Origin: Jacaranda mimosifolia
Lineage: Eukaryota; Streptophyta; Magnoliopsida; Lamiales; Bignoniaceae
DNA: 64,000 nucleotides
NCBI GenBank assembly: GCA_018894105.1
Contig: CM032132.1
Location: 30,493,379-30,557,378, forward strand
Direction of reading: 5' to 3'
Of this stretch, positions 50,143 to 61,223 are shown in pieces. The notes under the pieces were generated by a model that saw only the letters and a list, made by a program, of their open reading frames with translations, made no database searches and had not been told where the DNA came from. Position 1 is the stretch's first letter. Each line of letters opens with the position of its first letter. The position numbers and the translations under genes are program-made.

Positions 50143-50630
50143 TGTTAGATCTCACATTTCAGAGGTTCATTCCTTGACATGGTATCAGAGTTACCCATTC
50201 CCAATATTGGGTTATCTAATGTTGTTGGACCACTCATTTTATATTATTCTATGCTTCATATGTTCATTCTTGGGTGTGCGCGAAATGTGTTAGTGCTCTA
50301 CATTGGTGAAATACATAAGTTGTGGTCTATAAATGGTCTTCGGCAATCATCACATATTGAGCTAGCTTTGGGGTGAGTTAGGCTCAAGGTCTATTTTTTA
50401 ACATAGTATCAGAGCTACTTAGCCCTGATATTGGGCTATCTAATGTTATTGAGCCACTCATTTCATGTAATTTCATGCTCTAAATATTCATTCCTGGATG
50501 TGTACGGGGTGCGTTAGAGTCCCACATCGATGAATTAAATAATTAGTTGTCTCTATATATGGTATTGGATAATCATCACCTTTTGAGCTATCTTTTGTGG
50601 TAAGTTAGGCTCAAAGTTCATTCTTTAACA
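50143..50630 (+). mobile_element. TRIM-type miniature LTR retrotransposon, three LTRs in tandem
   Basis: Terminal repeats of about 116-119 bp (TGTTAGAGTCCCACATCGATG ... TCATTCTTTAACA type) lie at 50288-50403 and 50512-50630. A shortened copy of 37 bp lies at 50143-50179. After the first and second copies comes a primer-binding site for initiator Met tRNA (TGGTATCAGAG at 50180-50190, TAGTATCAGAG at 50404-50414), then an internal segment of about 108 bp with ATTGGGTTATCTAATGTTGTTG. This is an LTR-internal-LTR-internal-LTR arrangement, the result of unequal recombination between copies. No coding capacity. No matching target duplication was found. Confidence 0.75.
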
Positions 50631-50640
50631 ACAAGCCTAG

Positions 50641-50910
50641 TATGTCGTTGATGGTGCCTCGGACGCCTAATGTTCCAGACTTTGGTCCAATTCCTCTAAA
50701 AAAACCTGTTGCCGCCACCACACTCATTCGAGCTTGACCCAAACCCAGAATTCTAGGCTCGCCAAATTTAATTCCACTGAAACCTGAAATTCCTATGTCA
50801 CCGGGGGAAGCTAAGGTGGTTCCTCCTCATGGGCATGATGCATACCTCCCAAGCCACCAGAGCCCAGCCTATCGTACCCAAGACAACCTAATACTCCTCC
50901 TCCCATCGTA
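50641..50910 (+). other. Proline-rich coding-like remnant, unrecognised
   Basis: From 50641 the plus strand reads MSLMVPRTPNVPDFGPIPLK, a stop after LIRA, then PKPRILGSPNLIPLKPEIPM and PPHGHDAYLPSHQSPAYRTQ before another stop. Base composition is higher in GC than the surroundings and proline codons are frequent, which suggests an old piece of a gene. I do not recognise the family. Confidence 0.25.
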
Positions 50911-50967
50911 GGTTAAAAGATTGGCTTTTCTTGTATATTGATGTTTAAAATGAACTAGGGAATTGAA

Positions 50968-52589
50968 TTTTTGGTCATACAATACAACTATGTGGGCACT
51001 ATCAGTCTCAGAAATTGGTGCTTGACCACTTTTATTCTAAATTTCATAACTTTTTTAACATTTTGATCCTCCATCCAATTTTCTATTAAAATTTTGATAG
51101 AAACTATTATATATTTATAAAAAAAAACCCTCAAGTTTGATTTATTTATGAAAAAACTCAATAACATTTTTAATATTTTTTATTTATGTTAATTACATAG
51201 AATCCCCCTAATGTTTGACTCAATTACAAATAAAGCCACAAAAATTATAATGAGTCCTTAATATTTCGCTTCGTTGATCATTTTTGAAGGATTTTTAGCC
51301 TCCATTAACAAATTTGCTAATATCATTTAAAAATTTATGTAAAAATTTAAAAATGTCCTCTAATAACTATTTCGATTATTTTTTAGATTGAAATGCTATT
51401 GAACCTATTTGTATATTTTTTATACTATTGAGTGTATAACTTTAACCTTCTTTAAATTACTCATAATAAGTTTTAAATATATTTTATTATTAATAAAGTT
51501 TCTTAAATACTAAATAATTTTAAAATTCAAATTGAATTAAAAATAAAATTTTAAATTATAACATATCTAAAATAATTTGATCATATTTAATTAATTTTAT
51601 GCGTTAATTAAAAATAAAACAAGTAAAAAATTGGAAAAAAAATTAAAATTAAAAATAAATCCATCTCTTAAATAATATAATTTTATAATTTTAAATTATA
51701 TGCTCTATGATATTAAAATAATAAATATATCTAAGATAATTTAATAATTTAAAATTAAGAAATTTAATAATTTAAACCTAACAATATAATTTAAATTGTG
51801 TTTAATATAATTTTAATATAATTTAAATCATTTTGAATAAAATAATTTAATAATTTTAAATAAATAAAATAAATAAAATTTTAATTATTTTAGATAATAT
51901 TATACTTAATAATAATATTAAATTAATAATTAATAAATTAGTTAAGAATAATTAAGTGGGGGAAGAAAAAAAAAGTTTTCTTTTCCTCCCCCAGCCCTCA
52001 CCCCATGCAACCCCCCCCCCCCCTCCCGCACCCCTCACCAGCCCCTCACGCTCACTCCCGCCAGCCCACGGCCGGGCTGGCCATGTTTAGCGCTATAGCC
52101 GTTAGCCATTGGTCAGGCTACTAGCCTGGCCATGGTCGGCCAAGCCACGCCCCCACCTGGCCAGGCGATCACTAGACATAGATGGCAGTCTAGGTTTATA
52201 TATAAATGTATGTATTTATATAAATGTGCGTGTATATATACAAAATATAGATGTATATATATCTATATGTATGTAAATATGTATTAATTTAAAATATTTT
52301 TGTAAAGAATTTTTATTGATTTAAAATTAGCTTTTTATTATTTTTTTAGATTTTTCCGTGAGGGTTAAATAGGGTAGACATTTCATATTTTTTAAATTTT
52401 TTTTCATAAATAAACCAATTTTTTTAAGAATATGTGAATATTAATCATTTCTATTATAACAATTTCCATCAATATGTAATGACGGAGGATCAAAAGTATT
52501 AATAAATTATGAAATTTAGATTAAAAGTGACAAGTGGCATTTTTTGAGACTATCAATGGACACATAATTATATTGTAGGATTAAAAAAG
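50968..52589. mobile_element. DNA transposon remnant with long terminal inverted repeats
   Basis: The left 140 bp (from TTTTTGGTCATACAATACAAC, through TCTAAATTTCATAACTTTTT and TTTTGATCCTCC) is repeated in reverse at the right end (52440-52589) with about 75% match by eye. The inside is very AT-rich except for a GC-rich core at 51990-52190. Long inverted repeats point to a Mutator-like (MULE) or similar element. A 9-bp target duplication could not be recognised. No transposase is present. Confidence 0.7.
51990..52190. other. GC-rich core inside the long-TIR element
   Basis: A C-run of about 14 bases (52010-52022), then repeated GGCCAGGC/CTGGCCATGG-like words. The core contrasts sharply with the flanking A/T. 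It may be sequence captured by the element. No protein is recognisable. Confidence 0.5.
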
Positions 52590-54728
52590 CAATTTCTCCT
52601 TGAAATGCGGAATTAGAGTAGACATATTCAAAGCTTAGTATTGCAGTTTACAGCACGGGTCATCGTCTCAACACCCCGCACCTTGCGGCCCCCCCAAAAA
52701 AAAAGTAAAAAAAAAAATTAAAATACTTAGGCTATATTCTTCTACATTTTTCCAAAAAAAAATTCAACCCTTAAAAAAATTTCAAATGGATGCACCATTT
52801 TGTTTCTCCAAAATGTAATTAAACATACAAAAGTTTTCCTTCTAAAATGTCAAATTAAATTTCTCAAAATACCCTATTCTATCTTTCATTATTCCCAAAA
52901 TTTTCCTATTTTTCAATATATACATACATATTATATTTATATATATATATATCATACATAATTTATTATTATTCTAACAATAAAAAATCATTCAATTCCA
53001 CTTTCACCCCAAAAACCAAACAAAAAGGCATTGATTTGACTATTACAATAGAATTTGTCTCCTCCCAAAATATAAACAAACCAAATTTTTTCAAAATAAG
53101 TTTCTTACTATTTTCAAAACATAAACAAACATACATCACATTCCACAATCCCACTTCCAAAACTCATTCTCCCAAAATACATAATTCAAAATACACAATT
53201 CATATCCAAACATTACCTCAAATTTTATAACAAAAAACCCCTCTCAATTCCCTACACCCTAAAAATCACACATACCTCCTCACTTTTCTCAGTCTACCTT
53301 TCACGTCACTTATTCATTTATTACTCTCCCACTACACTCATTCATATATATATACATACATACATATATATATATATAAATATTAAAATTTTACTAGTTA
53401 AAAAGATTCTAAAACTTATGTTTACAAATTTAATTAAACTAATAGTCGAAAAAATAAATTAAATTTAATTAAATATTATTTATGTTATTACTAAATAATT
53501 TATTTATTGAATAACATATTAAATTAATGAAATTTACTTATTAGTTAAATAATGTATTAGTTATATTTAATATTTAATGTATTAATTAAAATTATATTTA
53601 TTCATTTAATAAATAACTTAAGTGTTTTTATTTGATATAATAAATAAATTAATCTTCAAAAAAAAATCTTCTTCATTAAATATTAATCTTCATATTTATT
53701 TAAAATTATAATAAAAAATTTGATTACAGAGTGATACTTATGTAATAATCTATTAAGTTTAATAAATTAATATTGATATGTTTAAAGTAATTGTTGAGAG
53801 AATTAATTAAATTTAAATAAAGTTATTTGATTATTACATATTAATTAAATAATGAGTTAAAATAATTAAATAACCTATTAAATTAATTGAATTAATTTAT
53901 TTAAATAACTTATTATTTATATATTAATTGTGTTTCATATTTTACATATAATTAAATGTTATGTTTATTTATTTAATAAATAATTTAAGATGATGTAATT
54001 TCATATAATAAAATATTATTTATTTTTTAATTTGATGAATTGTTATTAAGTCTTATATATATAAATTATTAAAAAATTATTTATTTTAATAAATAACTAA
54101 GTTTTATTTATAAATAAATTGTAAGTAATAAATAGTTAAATAATTGTATTTTAATTAATAAACAGTAATTAGTTTATAATTAATGTATAGTAATTAATTT
54201 TTTATAAGTCGATATTAATAATTGTGATATAAGCTAATTTTTTTATAATCAAAATATAATTATGATTTCATAAATAATTAATATTTATTAATATAACCAA
54301 TAATACATCATTTACTAATGTTAAATTTATAAAAATATAAAATATAAAATATAAAATATAAAATAAATAATCAATTAAATTAATTACACTCATACTTTAA
54401 TAATTACAAATATATATGTATACACACACACATCATCCAATTATAAAAATACATACATATAATACATAAAAAATCACTTTCACCTACAAACCTAACAAAA
54501 AACAACTAACTGATTTGATATTTACAATAAAATTTATTTCTTCCCAAAATATAAAGAAACAAACAACTCATTTCAAATCATTTTTATATTTCTCCAAAAT
54601 AAAAATAAAAAATATATGATACATTCTCAAAATTTTCTCCTAAAAATTCATTCTCCCAAACTTTTTTCTAGAGAATGGCCAAAACATAAAATAACAAGCC
54701 CTATTGCAGTAGCCCTTATAATAAAAGT
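52590..54728. other. AT-rich spacer with a direct repeat
   Basis: Two related blocks of about 190 bp lie in the same orientation at 53000-53190 and 54475-54665 (ACTTTCACC, TTGATTTGA, TTACAATA, CCCAAAATATAAA, CATTCTCCCAAA). About 1.3 kb of A/T sequence lies between them. They could be two copies of a MITE or the ends of a larger decayed element. No coding sequence. Confidence 0.5.
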
Positions 54729-54736
54729 CTAGAAAG

Positions 54737-55294
54737 TAGGGCTGGGCATCGGGCCGGGATTGCCAGGTTCGAGACAATCGGGTCGGGTACCCGATCGTCC
54801 GGGATTTAATTCCCAATACCCGATTAAGGACCGGGTACCCGATCCTGGACCGGGTATCGGGATTTATTAAAAAAAAAAAAAAAAAAAGAAAAAGAAGAAG
54901 AAGAAGAAACTATTAAGGCCATGAATGCCAAATTTTGGATTAAAAACTTATTCAAAATCTGGAGAGAGGGGGACGCCGCGATGCTGGACAAGGGAAGCAA
55001 AGCCAAAAAATGGGGATGCAAACCAGTTGGGGGGCGCAAAAACTTCCTCATTTTTTTTGTTTGGTTTTTAAACTTAAAACAAAGGCGGAAAGTTTCTGTC
55101 TCTGTTTTAAGTTTTCAATTTTTTCCTTTTTTTTAACCAAGTACCCGATACCTGATCGGATCGAGATTCATTACCCGAATCTCGACCCAAATGTAGAGTT
55201 TTGACCGGGTACCCGATTGACTAGGTTTTTAAGCTTCAAAACCCAATTGGATCGGGTCGGGTACCCCAATCCCAGACCCAAATGCCCAACCCTA
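54737..55294. mobile_element. hAT-type MITE upstream of the serine-rich gene
   Basis: A 558-bp element with inverted ends TAGGGCTGGGCAT / ATGCCCAACCCTA and a perfect 8-bp target duplication CTAGAAAG (54729-54736 and 55295-55302). The termini and the 8-bp duplication are the hAT signature. The interior is rich in GGGTACCCGAT-type palindromic words and has an A-rich tract. It ends 137 bp before the chosen start codon of the downstream gene, so it lies in that gene's promoter or 5' UTR. Confidence 0.93.
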
Positions 55295-55431
55295 CTAGAA
55301 AGAGTAGAAAGCCCTCAAATCCAAAGCCCAAAAGACAGAAAGCAGAAGAAAAGGTCTCATGCCCTGCCCCCCATTTTCACTGTTTTGAAACCAACGGTAC
55401 ACTTTCTGAAGAAACTCTGCTAGGCCTGATA

Positions 55432-57600
55432 ATGGAGAGAGGGAGCAAAAAGATTCCTCTGAAGCAGAGGAAGAGCAAGAACGAAGATTTTGAGGAGGGA
55501 AGTCCGCTGAAACATCTCAATGGACTTCAAATTCACAAATCCAGTACAAAAAAAGGCTCAAATCTTTCCTCTTTTTCATCTTCTTCTTCTGTTGTTGCTG
55601 CTTCTGCTTCTATTGAAGCTCCCAAAGGTTGTTTAAGATTTTTAGTCCCCTCAAACACTTGTTCTGCTTCTTCTTCTTCTTGTTCTAGAACCCATCTTGA
55701 CAGAAAGCACACAACGTTATCCATAGCTGCAAGCATTGTCCCCAAGAAATCGACTCCAGTTGCATCGAAGATGATGCCCAGATCTAAAGAAAATGAAGTA
55801 CCCAGAAAACCCTTTTCGGAGAAATCCAAAAAGAAACAACCTCCAGGCCTTAGCCAGAAGGAATTTGGTAAAACTAACACGAAGCCCACCGATAAAAATT
55901 CCGAAAGGTCTAAGCTTTTCTCTGGTCAGGGAAATCCAGTGAATAAATTGAAGAAAGGGTCTCAAGAATTGGAGGCAACCAGGAAGAGTTCGGAAAATGA
56001 TTCAGGTCAGTCTCCCCTTGATCTGTTTGGAGTTTCTAATCAGAGTAATTTGAATTATGTTCAGGAGTGCACTCCTGGGGGGAAAATAGCAGGTGGTTGT
56101 GGTTTAGATTCTATAAGCTTTGATGACAACGCAAATGTGAGAGAGGATTCAGTTTTGAAAACAGATAATGGTAATGGTGCTACATCTGTGAAAACACCTC
56201 CTATTGAGGCCTCAGTATCTCCTGAGATCCAATGTGGATCCCAGTCTAAAATGATGCTTTGTAAGTCAGCAGCAACCCCTGTTTGTTATGGTGCTGGCCA
56301 CCTTCTATCCGGGGTCACAGATAAGAGAAAGTGCAGGAGAATAGGGAGTCTCAAAGGAGGTTGTGAAAAGGTTAATCTTTTTGATGATGAAAAGAATGAT
56401 GGGAATGTGATTATAGATTTGCAGGATTCTTCGATTCCTTTTCTTGCTGAGGCTTCTGTGCGCTGGCTGTTATCTCCGTGTGATGAAGGGCGTGAGGATC
56501 AGGGAAGTGATTCAGAAAATAGGTTAGATAAATGTAAAATGATTCGTAGTTATGTTTCTCCCACACTTGATTTATTGTCTTCACCTTCGACGTTAACTGG
56601 GAATGTATCTAATTTAGGTTGTGATAATGCCAACTGTAGTGGGAGTGGTGGTGTAGATGATGTAGCAAGCAAGAGGAAAGCCAGGATTACCTTAATTTCT
56701 CATCCAATAGATCCCGAGTTCCAGGGATTTTTGGGAAATTCAAACAAGAAAAAGTATGAGCCTTTGTTGGCTGCTGCTACCAATTGTACTTCTAACTGCA
56801 TGGGAGAGAGGAAAATTTTCGGGCAAAATGTGATTGAGAATAATTCTGCATTATCTTTAGGTTCTTTGAGTGGTGGAAATATCATTCAGATACCAAACTC
56901 GGGCTCAAGCTCAGATGGGTGCATTGGAAAACATCATAGGAATTTTGCTCAGTTTGAATCAGATTCGATAAGGGAAACTCTAAATGCAGTGATCCTGTCA
57001 CCTAGAAGTGAGATGTCAATGTCGGATGCACCTAGTAAAGATTTCCAATTTGCAGACATGGATTCATCTTCCAGTTCCATTGGCCTTGCTCAACTTCAAA
57101 AGAATGTGGACAGTGTTTGTTCTTGGGTGTCTGATTCCACATTAGATAATTTTTCACTGTCTCAGACAAGGATATCATGGAGAGATGGCCTGGTGAGCAG
57201 GATTGATGAAATTGATGAATTTGATTGCTGCCGGTGCTTGTCAGATGAAGAGATTGATGCTGATGGAAGTTCTGATGAACAGGTAATGTTGCACCCAATG
57301 TCTCAATCTGGAGGAGACAAAGGAAATGATCAGGGTATAAAAAGTTGCCTAAGATCTAATCGGGGAACTGAATCTAAGAAAAATGAAGAAAATGATCTCG
57401 GGATAGGCGGTGACATATCTCCTATTCTTCTCGAGTATGAACCCTGCATTTCTGCACGACGGAAGGAAAACTCATCCCCACATAGACCTAATACCTGTGC
57501 AGAGTCCATATGCACTAATGGAGGTGACTTAGTCGCTTCTGGTGATTCAGATTGCACATATTTTCGGGAAATCACTCTTCTCAGGTCAAATATGGACTAA
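55432..57600 (+). CDS. Serine-rich uncharacterised plant protein, probably nuclear
   Basis: An open frame of 722 residues from the Met at 55432. The frame is open further upstream to a Met at 55282, but that one lies within the hAT MITE, so MERGSKKIPLKQRKSK is the better start. The N-terminus is basic with nuclear-localisation-like clusters (KIPLKQRKSK, KSKKKQ). Serine runs (SSFSSSSSVVAAS, SASSSSCS) follow, then a patch CYGAGHLLSGVTDKRKCRRIG (about residues 297-317) and SVRWLLSPCDEG. Near the end come VCSWVSDSTLDNFSLSQTRI and RISWRDGLVSRIDEIDEFDCCRC with an acidic stretch. No catalytic domain is recognised. I believe related proteins exist in other dicots but cannot name a function. A possible donor (CAG|GTAATG at 57280-57287) leaves open that the true C-terminus is spliced. 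Confidence 0.75.
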   Translation: MERGSKKIPLKQRKSKNEDFEEGSPLKHLNGLQIHKSSTKKGSNLSSFSSSSSVVAASASIEAPKGCLRFLVPSNTCSASSSSCSRTHLDRKHTTLSIAASIVPKKSTPVASKMMPRSKENEVPRKPFSEKSKKKQPPGLSQKEFGKTNTKPTDKNSERSKLFSGQGNPVNKLKKGSQELEATRKSSENDSGQSPLDLFGVSNQSNLNYVQECTPGGKIAGGCGLDSISFDDNANVREDSVLKTDNGNGATSVKTPPIEASVSPEIQCGSQSKMMLCKSAATPVCYGAGHLLSGVTDKRKCRRIGSLKGGCEKVNLFDDEKNDGNVIIDLQDSSIPFLAEASVRWLLSPCDEGREDQGSDSENRLDKCKMIRSYVSPTLDLLSSPSTLTGNVSNLGCDNANCSGSGGVDDVASKRKARITLISHPIDPEFQGFLGNSNKKKYEPLLAAATNCTSNCMGERKIFGQNVIENNSALSLGSLSGGNIIQIPNSGSSSDGCIGKHHRNFAQFESDSIRETLNAVILSPRSEMSMSDAPSKDFQFADMDSSSSSIGLAQLQKNVDSVCSWVSDSTLDNFSLSQTRISWRDGLVSRIDEIDEFDCCRCLSDEEIDADGSSDEQVMLHPMSQSGGDKGNDQGIKSCLRSNRGTESKKNEENDLGIGGDISPILLEYEPCISARRKENSSPHRPNTCAESICTNGGDLVASGDSDCTYFREITLLRSNMD

Positions 57601-59144
57601 GCATGTTTTAAGGTTAGTGCTTGAGGATCCTTGGACTCAGTACGAGTATTCATTTCCACCATAATGTGTGGTTTTATTCTCTCTCATGCTCTCTTTCATG
57701 GCATCTTAGCATCTTGGTTCTACTTCCTCTCTTCTCGGCCTTGACAATTCTCTCGTTCATCTTGCTGAACTGATGAGATGAGTGCTTCGTAAAAAAGAAG
57801 CATGCTACTCCAATGAACTAATTATACAACTCCTTCCATCTACTCTTGAATGTACTTCTGAATTCAATCAGGTGGCTTTTTATGTGTAGTTCTACTATGT
57901 TAATCCGAAAAAGTTCCAAAGGGTAGAATTTGATATGAAATTTCTTGCTATGAGATTTTCTCGGAAATTTGCTTCACTGACTTTTGCAACTTAAGAGGCA
58001 TGTGCCAAGTGCCAACTAACCTTTCTGCCCTCCCGCCTCCCCCCGACCCACAACCACCCCCCCTCCCCAACAAAAAAACAAAAAAAAAAAAAAAAAAAAT
58101 GGGAAGGAAAAAGAAAATAAAATCCTCTCTGTTGCCAGTGGAAGAACTTAATGGCTAAACGGGGTTTCTGAGATTTAGTTGAACTGTGTTGTGGCTGGGA
58201 ACTGGGAAGTTGGGGGTAGACTGTGAAAGAGTCCAAATTTTAGCATTTTGTGGTTCTGATATAGATTGTTATTGATCAGCTGTTGATATTTGAGTTCGTT
58301 TGGTGTATTGCTTACAGATATGCCCATTGAAGAAGGGACTAAGTTCGAGCTTTCTGGAGCACTTTGCCTCTTTGTCCAGTTCATTTGGGTAGAGATAAAG
58401 GCCTTGGAATGAAAGTACAACTGTTTTCTGCTATTTTTTCTATGTTCCATAGTTCAGACTTCTTTTCTTCCCCCCCCCCTGTATTGCTATTTTTCATACA
58501 ATGATGGTTGAACTTTTAGGATGGCCTCGTAGAGCAGCCGAGGAGCTTGTGAAAAGGCGACTTTTACACAAGAAAAAACATTGGCAAAGAGGGCCTCTAG
58601 ATGGTAAGAAACAGAGCCTTTTCGAGTTGTTTTAGTAGTCTGTTCATATCATATACGTCTCTCTATGGATGAACATAGCAAGTCATATTAGGCTTTGATG
58701 CGTCAGAGGAATTGTTTAAAGAGTAATACATTATGCAACAATATTTAAGTTACATGTTCACTATACTTATCTATATCTCTGTTGTTATAAAAATATGAAT
58801 AGCATGAGAATTTTACGTTTTCGAATTTTTTTGTATGAAGATAAAAATACCCTACATAAAATAATACTAAAGCGTAATTAAGGCTCTTGTGTTGTTATGT
58901 AATTTCATAGATATCTAACTATTTTTCATTAATTTGTTCATATATAAAAGTTGAATGATAACATCTTGTGTTAAGCTGCCAATACTGATAATTCAATGAT
59001 ATATATATTATATAAATAGTGCTTAAGCTATCATTTTTATTTAATTAGCAATATATGTACAGTGACAATCTACTAATAAAATTATTATTATTATTATTAT
59101 AAATGTATTATTTGTTAATTGACAACTTAAATACGAGTTTTACT
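57601..59144. other. 3' region of the serine-rich gene and spacer
   Basis: No clear coding sequence. A C/A homopolymer stretch lies at 58020-58099. A segment at 58521-58603 (AG|GATGGCCTCG ... GATG|GTAAGA) is bounded by splice-like signals and could be a non-coding or terminal exon of the gene upstream, but this is weak. Confidence 0.35.
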
Positions 59145-59152
59145 TTTATCAC

Positions 59153-60323
59153 TAGAGCTGTAAACGGATATTAAACGGATCGGATATGCAGTATCCGTAT
59201 CCGTATCCGTATCCGTATCCGTTTAAGTTTTACTGTATCCGATGGATATTTTTTTATAATATCCGAATTCGTATTCGCCAGATATTATCTGAATTTGGAT
59301 ATATTCGTATCCGATTATAATTATTCCGAATATCCTTTTATAAATATCTGAATATTCGAATCCGTTAATTTATAATAAAATGCATATTTTTTTCTAATAA
59401 ATTTCATTAAAAAAATAATCATATAAATAACATAATAAAATCTAGAGAAAAAAAACAACAAACAAACAATAAAATTAGCATACTCCAAAGATTAAACAAG
59501 CATACCAAATACTTTTTGATACCTTATAAACTCTTAACATCTTACTTTAAGAGCTTATAAGATGTTTTAAGAAGTTTATAAGCTCATTCAAACACCCTCT
59601 TAAATCTTAATGTCCCCTTAGCTAGTTCATAATTTTAATATTTTACTATTTTATTTTAGAATTAAAAAGTTAATTATTCTTAATTTAGTTAATTTTTTTA
59701 TAATTATTGATTCACTTTATGATTAATTAATATTAATAAAATGACACCAATATAAATTAATTATAAAGTAAAGCAACAATAATTTTATATTGATTAATTT
59801 TATCATTTATATATAATTTTTCAAATTTTTTGATTTAATACTATTTAATTATCATCATTACCGTCTAATTTTTTTTATTAATTCTTTAATTACTAATTTA
59901 TACATATATTCATTTATATATAGATTATGAAATTTAATAATCTATAAATAAAAATAATTTATTATGTATAATAATATATTATATATGGTAAATATTTAAA
60001 ATATTATATATATATTAAAATACATAAAAATAGAATATATTATATATAATAATTTTTTAAATATTATTTATCGGATACGGATAATAGATTTAATTAAATT
60101 ACGGATAATTGAATATATAAACGGATATATCCAACTGATATGTATTTTGAGTGGATATTAAATGGATCGGATATGTATTTACCATATTCGTATCCGTTTG
60201 CAGTCGGATGTCTACTAATCGGATACGGATAATATCCGTTTTAAACGGATATAGATAATAGCCCTATAAATGAATTCAGCTGCGAACGTTAAACGGATTT
60301 TCGAATATCCATTTACAGCCCTA
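59153..60323. mobile_element. hAT-type MITE with ATCCGT subterminal repeats
   Basis: A 1171-bp element with ends TAGAGCTGTAAACGGAT / ATTTACAGCCCTA in inverted orientation and a perfect 8-bp target duplication TTTATCAC (59145-59152 and 60324-60331). Many copies of ATCCGT/ACGGAT lie near both ends, including a tandem TATCCG run at about 59190-59221. The middle is AT-rich and non-coding. The ends and the 8-bp duplication fit hAT. The repeated hexamers are likely transposase-binding sites, by analogy with other hAT elements. Confidence 0.92.
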
Positions 60324-60331
60324 TTTATCAC

Positions 60332-61178
60332 TTAATATATAATTAGTGATAATTTTTATACAATTCATTTAAAAATCTCGTCACACACATATTATATATA
60401 TATATATATATATTTCTTGTACGTAGTGACACTAGTTGTATTAAGAAACAATTTTTTTCAAAACTCTACAATGGGGAAAAGGATTAATGAATTCTTGCTT
60501 CAACCCTTGTACTTGTTCTAGATGATGTCAATTAATAGCTCAAGCATATCTGTCAACTAATCAACATTAATTAATAACATCTTAGGCAGCCATTATCTGA
60601 TTTAGAATTTCATACACAAGCACAAATAGATTATTCTCCAACTTGACTCAGCATATAGAATAAATCCCACAAATAGAAAGATGGAATACATACCCATGGA
60701 AAATTAAAAAAAAAAAAAAGAAGTAACAAATAAAAAATGTTTGCTAGCATGCTTGCCTACTTGTGAATTGGTCAATAGTGTCTCTTGCAAATTTTAATTT
60801 ACGGTTTTTGTTGGCTTAGTATGTATGATATTGATTGGATCATAATACTAGAGTACAGAACGAGTTGATCCAACTCATGAGCTAATCAGCTAAAATAAAA
60901 TATTAATACCGAACATAAAAATAATTAAGATAAAAGAACACTTTAATATTTTAGACCTAGATAACAATTTTGTTTCCTTTAATTTTGAGGTGGGATTCAT
61001 GATTTTGTTCTAATTTATTGAGATGTAGAAAAACAAACATTTCTAATAAAATAAAAACATTAATACAAGATTAGTGCAGGTAGCCAAGAAACCACACTTC
61101 ATTAATTATTTATCATCTAATAACAATGGTGGTAGCTCCGAACATGCTTTCAAATGGTTTCTTTTCCCCTTGTTTTAG

Positions 61179-61223
<45 letters not shown>

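Noticed and set aside
55282..55431. Upstream Met as start of the serine-rich protein
   Set aside because: It lies within the hAT MITE end and duplicated target site. The next in-frame Met at 55432 gives a more natural N-terminus.
55533..55965. Two minus-strand open frames opposite the serine-rich gene
   Set aside because: They mirror serine codon runs of the real gene and have no independent support.
58521..58603. Possible downstream exon of the serine-rich gene
   Set aside because: The splice-like borders are suggestive, but no coding continuity could be shown.
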